Positions 40,561 through 52,443 of a stretch of DNA of 64,000 nucleotides are shown piece by piece. The notes under the pieces were generated by a model, which searched no databases, was not told where the DNA came from, and was given only the letters and a program-made list of their open reading frames with translations. Both the position numbers and the translations under genes were made by a program. This stretch comes from Aporrectodea caliginosa (Eukaryota; Annelida; Clitellata; Crassiclitellata; Lumbricidae): assembly GCA_020284085.1 (NCBI GenBank), contig JACEVL010000005.1, positions 1,471,215 to 1,535,214 of the forward strand, in the 5' to 3' direction. Each line of letters starts with the position of its first letter. Position 1 is the first letter of the stretch.

Positions 40561-41640
40561 TAGATGATATTGATCAGGCAGTTGGTAATCCAATCTCTTA
40601 CTTAAAACCAGTTAATAAATGCAATCGCATTTTTAAATATGCAGATGATTGCTACCTCGCTGTCCCGCATCAAGTATCACTACAACTGAGATTGAGCTTG
40701 AGCACATTAGTGTATGGGCACAGAGTTGCAACCTCAAGCTCAACTCAAGCAAGTCCTGCGAGATAATTTTCACGAGTCCCCGAGGTACCATCGGTATGTT
40801 CCCCCCTCCTCTAAAAGGTATTGCAAAAGTGCAAACCCTAAATATTCTGGGTGTTGAGCTAACAGCAAAATTTGGGTTCTCCAGTCTCTTTAAACGTTTG
40901 ACCATAAAAGCAAGGCAGTCCTTTTATGCACTTCGGATCCTGAGGTCGCACGGGCTCTTGGGGGACAGTTTATGTGATGTAGTTCGTGCCACTACAGTTG
41001 GTATTATTACTATTATTATTAAATAAATTTGTAACGTGCGCAAGGTCACACCGAAATGTGAATCTGAGGTGCGGATAGTCAGTATGATATGATGCTGTAT
41101 TGCTTGCCTGTGTGGTGGGGCTTTGCGAGAGTGCAGGAACGGGAGGCCCTTGAGGGAATTATCCGAAGGTTGGTACACCAGGGGTACTTACCTTTATCTT
41201 CTCTCTCATTTGAGACTCTCTGCAGCAATGCAGATACTAGACACTTTGCCTGTATTCTGCACAATCCTTGTCATGTATTGCATAAATTGTTTCCGCCGAT
41301 CAAGCAATCGCGCTACTCACTGCGGCCACGGTCCCATAACCGTGAGCTTCCCATGTTTGACAACCTGACTCAGAAATGCTTCCTTGCCCGGATGCTATAC
41401 AAATAAACTATGTTTTCCCTAGATCTGGCTATTTAAACCCTTCATTTTTCCCCATGACTAGCCCTAGCTCTTCTTCCTCTATGTTCCCCTGATGTACAAT
41501 AAAGCTTCTCATTCAATACATTGTTGCATATATAAATTTGTGTTTATTTGTTTGAATGTATTAATCTTGCCATGTACAGTGCTGTGCGTTTGCTAGTGCT
41601 TCTCAATAAAGGATATACTTACTTATACTTACTTACTTAC
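40561..41640 (+). pseudogene. APE-type LINE with (ACTT)n tail: RT from motif C to the end
   Basis: RFKYADD-like FKYADDCYLAVPHQ places catalytic YADD at 40638-40649. Then come QSCNLKLNSSKSCEIIF, LNILGVELTAKFGF, QSFYALRILRSHGLLGD, a break at about 41000-41085 by a short AT-rich insertion, LPVWWGFARVQERE, and PCHVLHKLFPPIKQSRYSLR, with a stop near 41406. The 3' end is AATAAAGGATATACTTACTT with several ACTT units. Same family as at 10.4 kb and 52.8-60.0 kb. The upstream RT and endonuclease are missing. Confidence 0.8.
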
Positions 41641-41808
41641 TTGTCGCATCTGATGATTTCCAATGTAGCCTAAGCGTGTCCATTTTGTCACGTCAACCAT
41701 GTGGATCTTGATCACATAAACATACCTGGTTTCATTTAAAATGGAAATTCAACTGAAGTAAATTGCCAAGTAAAAGTAAAAGAGAAAGTTATGAAAAGAG
41801 TCTTGTAC

Positions 41809-41888
41809 CTGACTTTTGTATCCAATCAGCTCTTGAAAATGATGACCTGTTACAAAGGACTTAACCTGTATTGTATTATCCTGACAGA
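41809..41888 (-). CDS. Exon of a WD-repeat gene (second of three seen)
   Basis: An 80-bp exon has acceptor TGCATGTTTTAG before 41888 and donor CAG/GTACAAG at 41808. It enters in phase 1 and leaves in phase 0. With one base from the preceding exon the codon is GTC, giving V-CQDNTIQVKSFVTGHHFQE and LIGYKSQ. This supplies the D-N-T-I-x-V strand of one WD40 blade and runs straight into VNALALSSD of the exon at 26567-26746. The phases fit both neighbours exactly, which a random frame would do only rarely. Its introns (19.9 kb upstream, 15.1 kb downstream) are filled with transposons. Confidence 0.75.
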
Positions 41889-42829
41889 CTAAAACATGCA
41901 AAAAACAGACTTGCACACTTAAAACAGTATTCATGGATCAAATATTATTATATAAACAGTTTAATTTCAGAAACCTTATGGCCTGATCAGATATGTAGGT
42001 ACACTTATAGAACACTGTGGTTTTAAGTGTTACCTAAACTAACCAGTATTGAGTTGGTGGTCATGGTTGTCACATGGCAGACACATCTGGCCGCTTTCAA
42101 GTTTAATTTAAAAGGATGTGCATATGTATTTTGTATTGATTTGAAGCCTTTTGCATGCAAAGTTCTTGTATACTCGGAGATGTGTTGCATCAAAGTCTGC
42201 TCCTGTCACATTTATCGAGTCAAGCATGTGGACTGGCACTCGATTATCTCATTAACAATTGTTAATGTTGTTCATTTTGGACTATAGAGTCATTTTGACT
42301 ATAATTTCACTTGAATGAACATTAACGTTGTGCTTTATGATAATGCCACTACAGAAGACATATTAGTCACTGCATGGCAAGGAAGCCACCATGTTCTGGA
42401 TCAACTAACAAAGTGTATTTAAGCAAACTTCACACAAACCTTAAAGATTTGGACAGTCAAGATTCCGGGCAAAATATGACCAAGAATCTCAAGGACATTG
42501 TCAGCAAGGTTTAACAGATATCAGACACACTGGAAATGAGCTATTTCAAGTGTCTTCTTGATACGTACATAATTGTAGTAGCATTATAGGAGTATCAGAG
42601 GAGATTTATGCAAGAAGAAGGAACAAGGGACCTCTGGTAAGAGCGGATGAGTAATAAAGGACAGCACTGAACTAGCTGTGATTCGTGTCATTTTACAAAT
42701 TAATTTTACATTGGCGACGAGGATACCGGTAATTAAGAAAAACATGGAAATTATGAAACTTGACACTTCACTTCCCTGCGTCCCAGACCACATGACCGAA
42801 TTGTCCCACAGGCTGACAACTTAATGAGA
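41889..42829. other. Intron sequence without recognised features
   Basis: Short ORFs only (up to 86 codons at 42027-42287 on plus, no similarity recognised). Confidence 0.4.
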
Positions 42830-42943
42830 AAAACGTTTTTAACAAGAATGCTTTATAATGTGTAATTTCATGTAAACCAAAGTGCGGTTTAATATGCAGT
42901 TGGATAAATAAAGAATATACTTACTTACTTACTTACTTATTTG
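42830..42943 (+). mobile_element. (ACTT)n LINE 3' tail
   Basis: A decayed coding end is followed by GGATAAATAAAGAATATACT and (TACT)n. A very short copy of the family at 40561-41640. Confidence 0.7.
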
Positions 42944-43077
42944 TTCACTGGACAACAAATTTTTGTGAAAGTCATGCCTCTGATATTAAATTTGTAATTT
43001 CCGATAGGTTTCAGTGTGCTTGACACGAACATGACAATTAAATCAAAGAATTGGTACAATTTCTAAGAAATCAGCAA

Positions 43078-43102
43078 TAATAATAATAATAATAATAATA
43101 AA
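43078..43102. repeat. (AAT)n target tract, left
   Basis: Eight AAT units directly in front of the R4/Dong-like copy. Confidence 0.9.
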
Positions 43103-45511
43103 GAAGATGGCGACATCAAAGGAGCCCTTCGCTTGCTGTGCGCTGATGATGTTCCTGTAGAAGATTCACCTAGGGTGATTGAAGAATTGCAGAAGAAGCA
43201 CCCAAAGGCTTACGAAGACAGAAGAACACTGCCATGCCCTCAAGAAGACAGGTTCGATGCCATACAGGTATCTGGAAAGATGGTTTGTAACGCTGTTGCT
43301 TCCTTTCCTGCAGCATCTAGCGGAGGACCAGATGGCTTCACACCACAACATCTGAAGAACCTTCTGTCCAATACAACAGACACGGATTTCGTAGAGACAA
43401 TCACTGACTTAATCAATCAACTCTTGAGAGGCAGACTACCGAAACAAGTTGCAGATATCCTATACGGCGAAAGACTAATAACACTTGGGAAAAAGATGGT
43501 GGAATAAGACCAATCACGATTGGATACACGTGGCGACGGCTTGCTGCCAAGTGTGTCTGCCATGTTGTTACTCCATACCTATCTCAAAATCTGTCACCAC
43601 TTCAAATCGGCGTCGGAGTATCAGGAGGTGCCGAGGCAGCTGTCCACGCAACCAGACGATACCTGCAGTCGATGCCTGAAAACCATGTCATAGTTAAACT
43701 GGACTTCTCGAATGCCTTCAATGCTCTGAGAAGAGACTCAATGTTAGAGGCGGTGGCAGCAAAAGCTCCGGAAATATACAGATACGTATATGACAACTAT
43801 GCCTACGCCCCCCAGCTACAGACCAGACAGCATACCATTCATTCCGAGGAAGGCACCCAACAAGGCGACCCCTTAGGGCCACTGGAGTTTTGCCTGGCAA
43901 TACATCCACTTCTGGAGAGTTTGACAACTCCATTCACTATAGGCTATATGGACGATCTTACTCTTGCTGGACTGATCGTTCAAGTTGAGTACGACGTCAG
44001 CTTGATAGAGAAAGAGGCGCCCATGTATGGTCTACAGCTAAATCAAGCAAAATGCGAAGCATCCTTTAGAACCTTCGATAAAGCAAAGAAGATTCAGACC
44101 TTCGCCGAGTTTGAAAATGTCGCCGTTGAAGATTTGACACTGCTGGGAGCACCGCTGCTGCCAGGCAGGGCTGTCGACAAATCTATCCAGAAAAAGATCA
44201 AGGATTTGGAGCAAGTCACAACAAGGCTTGAGATGCTGCATCCACACGACGCATTCACCCTGCTGAGGAGCAGCTTAAGCATACCGAAGCTGCTATACAC
44301 ATTAAGAACATCAGCCTGCTTCTTAAACGAAGAACTTCTACACGTCTTCGACGAAGTCTTGAGAACTGGTCTGTGTAGCCTTCTTAATATCAACATGAGC
44401 GACGATCAATGGATCCAGGCATCTTTACCTGTTAGAAACGGTGGTCTGGGGATTCGCAGTGCCGTTATGCTGGCAACTTCCGCCTTTTTGGCATCAGCCG
44501 CTGGCACACGAAACCTTCAAGACCAACTGTTACTCGACGTCCCTCTAACAATCACAGATCCGTTGGTAGAGGCTTTTAGTTCTTGGTCATCGAAGTTGAA
44601 CGCAACTCCTCCCATCGAGCAGAAGGCTCACATACAACGGGAATGGGACAGCAAACTCATCTCACATGCACTTCAAGACCTGTCAGAAAGAGCGAGTGAT
44701 TCTGCCGTTAAAGCCAGATTGTTAGCCATGCAATCGCCACACTCTGGAGACTGGCTTCATGCACTGCCCATTACGACAGCAGGATTACGCATGTCAGGAG
44801 AGGTCCTAAGAATAGCTTCCGGCATCCGACTAGGCACTGCCTTGTGTGAAAAACACACTTGCAAATGCGGTGTCATAGTAGAATCCATCGGCCATCATGG
44901 ATTCTCTTGTAGCAAAGGTCCAGGAAGACAACATCGACATGGCATGCTCAACGATGTTATTTGGCGAGCTTTCACCAGAGCCAAAATACCGGCCATCAAA
45001 GAGCCCAATGGCCTCTCCAGATCAGACGGCAAAAGGCCTGACGGAGTCACCATCATACCTTGGCACAGAGGTCGTTGCTTGGCATGGGATGTCACGGTGC
45101 CAGATACTTTCGCTGCATCCTACGAACATATAACATCGCAAATCGCAGGTGCGGCAGCGGAAAAGGCAGCTCGCAACAAGGAAACCAAGTATGCTGCTAT
45201 CACACAGTCACATCATTTCGTCCCTGTTGCAGTCGAAACTGCAGGAAGCTGGCACACAGAATCACTGCAGTTTGTTCAAGAACTAGGACGCAAGATCTCA
45301 GCAGCGACAGGCGACCAGCGTGAGACTAGCCATCTTCTACAACGCTTATCAGTCGCCCTACAAATTGGAAACGCTCTATCTGTTTTAGGCACCACAGATT
45401 GCAACAACAGTAGCCCAGGACTGATCGAAGGCTTCTAAATATTGAAAACAGTTACTTTTAATCAGTCTGTACATAAGTTTGTTGGCTTTATGAAGAAATA
45501 AATTTGCTTCC

Positions 45512-45512
<1 letters not shown>
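43103..45512 (+). pseudogene. R4/Dong-like LINE, nearly intact RT plus restriction-like endonuclease
   Basis: One frameshift (A-run near 43495) separates an RT N-terminal block (43103-43500: SSGGPDGFTPQHLKNLL, RLITLGKK) from a 640-codon frame ending at 45438. That frame has GGIRPITIGYTWRRLAAKC, GVGVSGGAEAAVHATRRYL, IVKLDFSNAFNALRRDS (motif A), EEGTQQGDPLGPLEFCLAI (motif B) and IGYMDDLTLAG (motif C, YMDD at 43945-43956). Near the C-terminus CKCG...GHHGFSC is a CCHC finger, followed by GKRPDGVTIIPWHRGRCLAW and DVTVPDTFAASYEH, the PD-(D/E)XK endonuclease of early-branching non-LTR elements. (AAT)n lies on both sides. The 5' end is truncated; apart from the single frameshift the copy is well preserved. 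Confidence 0.85.
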
Positions 45513-45553
<41 letters not shown>

Positions 45554-45568
45554 GTAATAATAATAATA
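45513..45568. repeat. (AAT)n tract, right
   Basis: The AAT array serves as 3' tail of the plus-strand R4/Dong-like copy and also abuts the 3' end of the minus-strand CR1/L2 LINE; the two elements meet tail to tail. Confidence 0.9.
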
Positions 45569-47881
45569 GAGATTTGAGTGCCGTAGTTCATAAGCAGTCG
45601 ATGACTCGAAGCAGCAATTCAGAAGCACTCAAGATGGGCCTGTGTGAAAAGTTCAGTTTTTAGATGTTTCTTGAAGACAGCGAGGGCTGTAGAATTTCTA
45701 ATGTCCGTAGGAAGATTGTTCCATGTTCGAGGGGCTGCTGAGATGAAGGATCTTGATGCAGTTGTTGTGCAAGACTATGGTTCGGTTTCCGGAAAATCGC
45801 ATGTTCCTTGACGGCATGTGAATTTGAAGAAGGTCGGAGAGGTATGAGGGAGTTTTCGTTGTTACGCAGTTGTAGGTGATGATGGCGATTTTGTATACAA
45901 TTCTTTCCTTAACAGGGAGTCAGTGGAGGGATTTGAGGAGTGGTTTGCTGCTGGTACGATATGAGGAGTTGCAGATGACCCGTGCTAGGTTGTTTTGAAT
46001 CCGTTGAAGGGAAGTTAGGTTTTTTGATGAAGTCCCATAGAGAAGCCTATTGCAGTAGTCGAGGCGAGAGTTTACAATCCCGCAGGCGATTGTATTTGCA
46101 AGTTCTTTTGTGAGAAAAGGTCGGATGTGTCGCAGAGCGCGAATGTGGAAATTGGCGGAGTGGATGATTTCAGCAGTTTGGGAGTCCATTGACAATGTCG
46201 AGTCCAGTTTTACACCGAGGATTTTTACAGTCGATGACAGGTTTATGGCTGTGTTTGAGAATGTGGGTTGGAGATCTTGATGCTTGGCAATTTGAGATCT
46301 GGTTCCAAAGTCTGTGGCTTCAGTTTTAGATGGATTTAGGAGGAGACCATTTTCCAGGAACCAGCGGTTTACAGCCTCTGCACAGTGGGTGATGTTGTCG
46401 TGACTTTGATTTCCAGAGGACACAAGGGAGGTGTAGAGCTGTGTGTCGTCAGCATATTGATGGTGTTGGATCCCGAAAGATTGGATCAGGAAGCTAACTG
46501 GTGATATGAACACAGAGAAAAGAAAAGGACCAAGGACACTACCCTGAGGTACCCAGTGGTGGAAGGTAGGGTGTCAGATTTGGCAGAAAAAGTGCCTTCC
46601 TTCAAGGTAGGAAGTTAGCCAGTTTAGAGCATTACCAGTGACACCAAAAACGTCCTGTGCGCGGGCAGCAAGCAGTTATGATCCATTGCATCGAAGGCGG
46701 CCGAGATGTCAAGGGAGAACAAAAAGGTTGCTGAGCCATCATCAGCATTATATAGTATATCATTTGTGACTTTAAGAAGGGTTGTCTCGGTGGAGTGGCC
46801 AGGTCTGAAACCAGATTGGAACGGGTTGAAATTTGGAGAACTTGTAATGTGTGGGGACAGTCTGGCAAGAGCGAGTTTTTCTAGAATTTTGGAGAGTGTT
46901 GAGGTTTGATATCGGCCTGAGATTTAGCAGGTCGTATGGGTCAAGACCATCCTTCTTTAGCAATGGGGTGACTTGAGCAGATTTGAATTTTGTCGGAAAG
47001 TGCACTGATTGAAATGAAAGGTTTGCAAGGTGGGCAATAAGCGGTGCAAAGAGACCAAGACACGATTTAAGGATTTTAGTGGGTAGATAGTCAAGTGGCG
47101 ATGTTTTAGGCTTGAAGTTGAGAATTGTCTTGAAGACCTCCTCAGCTGTTACTGGAGCGAGTTCAGATAGAAACTGTGGAGTGTGAAAATGGATGTTGAT
47201 GTGGCAGAGAGACTGGAGGCAATCCAGGATTGTACGTTTTATCTTTTCGAGTTTGTCTTTGAAAAAGGCAGATATCACGTTGCAACGATCCTTTGTATTT
47301 GATGTGTTGTTTGCAGCTGATGGTTTCTTCCGATGGAGCAGTTCTTTGGCGATTTTCCAGGTCTCTTTGGTATTACCATCTGCTTTGTTTATTCGCTCCT
47401 GATAGTTATCACATCTGGACTTCCGGATTTCGTAGTTTGCTTTATGACATGCTGCTCGATACAAAGTACGATCTGACTCAGCTCTCGTCCGTCTGAACCG
47501 GCGTTCAAGTCTCCGGCGGTCCTGCTTGGCTTGGTTTGCTAATGACGAAAGGTTTGAGGAATGCTTCCCCAGACGCTTTGCAAACTTTCGTATAGGGGCA
47601 AGGACATCAAGAACGTGAGTGATGTCAGTTTTGAGTTGAGATGCAAAGGTGTTAAGATCATCGGAGGGGGAGGCAAAACATGACGTGTTTAGGAGGTATT
47701 GGCAAAACGTGGTTAGGATGAGTTTGCTGATGTTTCTGGCAGATGACCATATGATATTCGGTATGTTGAGTTGGTGTTGAAGAGTAGCTGTGATGAGGCA
47801 ATGATCAGAGATGCCTGGGTCTGATACTGAGACATCTTTAATTGGGTCATCGTCTTCATGCTGAATTAGTAAGTCGAGTAA

Positions 47882-48094
47882 TAATAATAATAATAAATAA
47901 TAATCTTTTCTTTATTAAGCGCCTGACAAACGCACTGTGCTGTACATTTACATGTTATGTAATTGAAATCTTAACTACTAACAGAACAGACAGCCTGCAA
48001 TACAATGGCGCTAATACTACAAAGCATATCCGCCCTACGGGGCTCGAACTCGGTACCTCTCGCTCTCCATGCCAGCGTGTTATCCAATGCGCTA
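47882..48094 (-). mobile_element. tRNA-derived SINE with (AAT)n tail
   Basis: TCGAGTAA flanks both sides (47874-47881, 48095-48102). On minus the head reads GATAGCGCATTGGATAACA (A box), then GAGTTCGAGCCCCG (B box). The body ends in AATAAAGAAAAGATTATTAT with (TTA)n. It interrupts the endonuclease of the LINE and is therefore younger. It differs from the SINE at 35757, being a separate family without the L2-type hairpin. Confidence 0.85.
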
Positions 48095-48669
48095 TCGAGT
48101 AAGTTTCCAGACGACGCGCCTGTTCGGGTTGGAGTGTTGATGCGTTGAGTCATATTGTATGAGTAGAGTATGTCGGAGAGTCGGTGATCAATCGTGGATG
48201 GTGAGTTGCCAGGGCAGTTGAAATCGCCACAGATGAGAGGGTGACCAGGCGTGGTAGAGATCTCATCAAGAAGATCGGAAAATTCGTTGAAGAAAATACT
48301 GGTAGGCAGTGCCGGATTTGATCTGTAAATTCCGATGATGTTCACAGCAGTCTGTCCAAAAGTGGCTCGAGCACAGAGACGCTCATATGAAGAAACAGCA
48401 GATGATAAATTCAGAATTTTTAGGTTGAGTTCTTTGCGATAGATGATGGCAACTCCACCGCCTTTACGGTCCGAGCGGCAGTGTAGGAGGCACTTGAATC
48501 CCTTTGGAGCAATATCGTCTCTGATGGCAGGGGGGTCGTCGGCTCTGATCCAGGTTTCTGTGATGATAAAAATGTCGAGGTTATTTTCGAGAATGATGTC
48601 GTGGATGAGTTCAGATTTGTTGACGGCAGAACGACAGTTTAGAAGACCAAATTTTACGTGTTGCATGTT

Positions 48670-48696
48670 CGGCCCAGGATTCGCTTCTACACATCC
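48670..48696 (-). other. 2A-like ribosome-skipping motif, D-to-C variant
   Basis: The codons encode GCVEANPGP, residues 52-60 from the ATG at 48849, after the hydrophobic run LVLLLLI. The 2A consensus is D-V/I-E-x-N-P-G-P; here Asp is Cys. 2A sequences at this position are established for APE-type LINEs of sea urchins and other invertebrates. Skipping would release a leader peptide from the endonuclease-RT protein. Confidence 0.75.
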
Positions 48697-48870
48697 AATA
48701 AGGAGCAACAAAACGAGTTGGGCTCTTCCAAAGATTCTTCTTGACTGAGGTCTGGAGAGTTTGAAAGGTGGCCGAAAGTCGAAAATATGTAGGGTGCGGT
48801 AGTCCATATTGAAGATACTGGCATTGACTTCTGGTGTCACCGTCTTCATGCATAAAAAGTGACGTTATAT

Positions 48871-49309
48871 CCAGACTGAAATTTTCTGCTATCCTTTGTA
48901 CGCGGGTCGATCGATCCGAGATGCATACCGGCGAATAAAAGTAACAACCCAGGAATTGTTAGTAGACTATCAGAGAACATGACCTCGATTATTAAGAGAT
49001 GTTTTAGAGATGAAAAAACACACTGAAATTGGAACTGGAGGTTAAAAAAAAATTGAAATTATGGCAATGTTTACGTTAGAAATTTAAACAAGCGACCATC
49101 TTGGGTGCTGGTTCCTCGCTACTCTAGTTTCTATTGTCATAGAACAATACGTACATATGACATGCAGCAGTAAAGGTCCGCTTCTACTTCCGACACTGCT
49201 TTGCCTGTCTCTTGTATAGCTGCTCAGGATTATCTCTGGTGAGCGTCCAACATGGAAGTCGACCAGTTTCCCTGATATCGTGTCTCCATAATTGAAATGC
49301 CTTGGTATG
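48871..49309. other. Unassigned stretch
   Basis: May contain the 5' UTR of the LINE near 48870-48960 (CGGGTCGATCGATCCGAG). Otherwise nothing recognised. Confidence 0.35.
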
Positions 49310-49527
49310 TATGTATGAGCAATTGTTATAGCACCCCTTCAGGATTTCTACTCATAGGCGCTCCCGACTACAGCGCGGACACTGAATTGGAGTTTCGTGC
49401 CAAAGCGCATGAGCAATTGCGAGTGAAGGACTTGCCCAGGGTCCCTACGTGGCGGCTTTAGGTGGATTCGAACCCGCAACCCTCCGGCTGCAAGGCACCG
49501 AACATACCCCTACACCACCGCGCCCCA
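49310..49527 (-). mobile_element. tRNA-derived SINE with L2-type tail, copy 2
   Basis: The reverse complement matches the SINE at 35757-35970 along its length: head GGGGCGCGGTGGTGTAGGGG, B box GGGTTCGAATCCACC, middle GGACCCTGGGCAAGTCC, tail GGAGCGCC ... GGGTGCTATAAC and CATACATACATAC. Orientation is minus. Two copies allow the family to be recognised. Confidence 0.9.
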
Positions 49528-49534
49528 CGGGCGA

Positions 49535-49745
49535 AAACGTTCATCTGGCTCATCGCTAACCATGCCGCAGTTGTCGGGGAAAAAATCCAAGTGGGAATGG
49601 AGAAAGTGGATCTTTAAGGACATATTGCAGCCAAGTTTGTGATACATAGACAACATGTCCTCAACCAATTCCTTGTAGTTTTCCCGAGGAAGTTAGTTGA
49701 CAGAAATGTGTCCCAAGCTTTCTTCTCGTCACCCTCAATCAACAT
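49535..49745 (-). pseudogene. Fragment of an unnamed transposon protein (CNMSLKIHF motif)
   Basis: On minus, DFGIKRMLIEGDEKKAWDTF is followed after a frameshift by KELVEDMLSMYHKLG, then CNMSLKIHFLHSHLDFFP and CGMVSDEPDER. I recall this conserved His-rich block from unnamed proteins scattered through invertebrate genomes and take it for a DNA-transposon relic; the superfamily is unknown to me. It is cut by the SINE at 49527. Confidence 0.5.
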
Positions 49746-50179
49746 TCGTTTAATTCCAAAATCCAGTTGTATAACGCAACAGGTTACAAGTTACACCAAT
49801 TAGCTGTAGAGTCGAGCTTGAGTTAGTTATTCAAGACAATTACAAGTGATTATGAGACAATTAATATATATCTTTAAACATAGGCGGAGACTTGATCTTG
49901 GGTTTGGGGGGACCGGCGAAGGAGTGGCCGAAGGACGAGTCGGCGAGGCGCGCAGCGCCGAGCAGGGGGAGGGGTTTGGGGAGGAGGATGTGCCCCCTCC
50001 CCATCTAAAAATTTTTGAATCTCCACACTGTAATGGTAGCATTTTAAGCTGTCATCTGAACAAAATTGCTCTATAATTTGAGTGCTGATAGGAACCAGCT
50101 GTCACTCGTAGCTTATATGTAGTTTGAGTCGTGTTTGAGTTTTGGGAGGGGTTTGGGAGGGGATGTGACCCCTTCCCTA

Positions 50180-52443
50180 CAGGGACGTCATTTCAGTTTT
50201 TTTCAGGGGGCAAGAAAATTTTTCGGGGCAAACTTGGCCAGCTTGTTAAGTTTTGCATTTAGTCTACATGTGCAGAACTGTGGTTAAATATTTTAACATG
50301 TTTCCTTCTTGTTCTTATTTATTTCTTACTATGTTTGATTCAGTGATGGGAAGTATTTGAAATACTAGTATTTAAAATACTACTTTAATTACTAGTATTT
50401 AACATACTACTTTAAATACTGTCTAAGTATTTTGTACTTGTATTTAAAATACAATAGAATGACAGTATTTATACTTCTACTTAAAATATTTTTTGAGTAT
50501 TTGTACTTTAAATTATAATGCTAAAATACTTTTTAAAAATACTTTAATTTGTCATAAATAACAGTTAACAAAGCAGTATTGCATGCTGCATGAACTAGGC
50601 CTGCACTAATTATTATTGGGCTATTATTATTTATGAGGGGAAAGCCCCTGGTCATGGTCCTCAGGGTGTCAGAGAAGCAAAGCTCCATCTGAGGCTGACC
50701 AAAGATAACGAAACAGCAGTAAAATTGAAAATTTACTTTAAGAAGTTAAAATAGCTGTCATATCAATCATTGACAATGAATGATTGATTCATTGTGATGT
50801 AAATCTTGCAACTAGCAAGTTCGGAATATATATAAATATATATATATATATATAAAACAAAGTCTACAGAGCAACATTTGTAAATTGTTATGCTACAGGA
50901 CAACTTTGTCAACCAATAATTGTCTGCTGTCACTGTGTGCCTTCACTTCAATCACAGATGCAAATAGAATTATGAAGATTCAAATTAAAGAAAAACTTTG
51001 GAAGCCTCCACACCACTGTCACAATAAGAATACGATCATGCTTAAACAACTTAATAAGCTTATTTGCTCAACAAAGGAGCATTCCTGGTCCTTTTTTCTG
51101 CAAAATTTCTTATGACAATTCAAAATAAATCAATTGTTCAGGCAATATTAGACTCAATTAATGCTCAACCAAGCCAAATTCACAAGACATTAATGAGACA
51201 TTATAGACCTTAAAAATTCTTAATCACCTTGAGTTGCAGAGGCTAACTGTTGATGGAATAATTGTCAACAGTAGGCTATAGCTGACACACACATTAATTT
51301 GGAAATTGCTTTGAAGGATTGCACTGCGTTAAAAAGTCCAACAGGTCCAGTGGTGTTAAATGGGTACATTCAAAATTTGCCTTATGTACAGAGGGTAAAT
51401 GATGAATTTCTGTTATTGAGGTCAGCAGGATATTGCTTTGCTGAAGCTACAGCTTTTTCTGCCAACTCACTTGCAGACGTGGTTAGATATTTCCACAAGA
51501 AATGAAACCTTGCTGCCAAATTTGATTAAATATGCATAACATAGGAAAACTTTGACTGTGAAATAAGTTCTATAATGTAAGACTGATGAATAGCAAATTA
51601 GCTTACCTTCACAGGTGTCAGTTTATTATTGATATTTACATCTACACCTACATGTAGGCCCTATGTATCATAAGAGTTTTATCCATTAGCCGCATCACCC
51701 GATCCAAACAAAACGTGCAGAGAATGACAATCCAAAATGTATATAATATACCAATGGGACAATCTGTGTGACTGAAAGGTTTTGGCTTAGGCAAGGGCTC
51801 CTGGCTAGAAATTTGATATAGGTCTACTGCAAAACCTGGTTTCATGCATGAGAGCCAGAATGTGGGTGGGAGGCTAGTTGATGAGAGATATCTTCCTGAT
51901 GGTGAAGCTGCATGGGAATGTTGGAAAAGGGTCATATAAGGTGAGTATAATGAAAGAAAGCATGAACATTAGCATTGACCTACATCATGTAGAGGCTATC
52001 AGGGGCTATCAATCTTACAACTATGCCGTTGACCGGTACCTCTGTGGGCTCTCTCGGCTAGTCGCCTTTGACAGGCAACTCTGTGTGCTCTCTCGGCCAG
52101 TCGGTATATGAGATAATCTGTGTGACTGAAAGGCTGGATTGCCTGTTCGTCTCCAGTTACATAGTACTTATATAGCTAAAGCAGACCTACTACAAATTTC
52201 ATTTATATCATTATGTACATCTTTCTAACTGTCTCGGTACCTCGGGCTACGTGCAAAGTGCATACGAAGAGGTAGACAAAAATCAATATACTTAGAAAAT
52301 CACAAGTGAATATATTAAGGGCTGCTGTCCTAGACTCCTAGTGACGAATTAAGTTACATTATTTCATCAAATGCACTGACATACATATAGTTGATTTTTC
52401 AGGGGGGCAAATGCCACCCCCCCCCCCCAAATGACGTCCCTGT
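50180..52443. mobile_element. Nested TIR element (CAGGGACGTCATTT ends)
   Basis: It starts CAGGGACGTCATTTCAG and ends CAAATGACGTCCCTG. Flanks CTTCCCTA and TTCCCCTA agree at 6 of 8 positions. Next to both ends is a CAGGGGGC(A)A-rich word. The interior has short ORFs (for example plus 51299-51505, SPTGPVVLNGYIQNLPYVQR) that I do not recognise, and a further transposon-type terminus at 50345. Confidence 0.7.
50345..50565. repeat. Low-complexity AGTATTTAAAATACT terminus
   Basis: CAGTGATGGGAAGTATTTGA is followed by about 200 bp of AGTATTTAAAATACTAG words. This is the style of hAT-like termini in this window; the partner end was not found. Confidence 0.6.

Larger units (their letters stand above)
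45569..48870 (-). pseudogene. CR1/L2-type LINE, near full length, 2A-like motif before the endonuclease
   Basis: On minus an ATG at 48849 starts a 60-residue leader with a hydrophobic run and GCVEANPGP, followed by the APE endonuclease: FGLLNCRSAVNKSELIHDII, IITETWI (catalytic Glu), CGDFNCPGNSP (Asp, Asn). A SINE interrupts it at 48094-47882; it resumes with SDPGISDHCLITA (Asp-His pair). The linker and RT follow: FKSAQVTPLLKKDG, ISN.NTL, a broken motif A, HHQYADDTQLY (YADD at 46445-46456), VNRWFLENGLLLNPSKTEA, SRLDYCNRLLYG. Frameshifts near 46900 and 46520 and decay at the end make it dead. It ends at (AAT)n (45513-45568). Confidence 0.85.
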
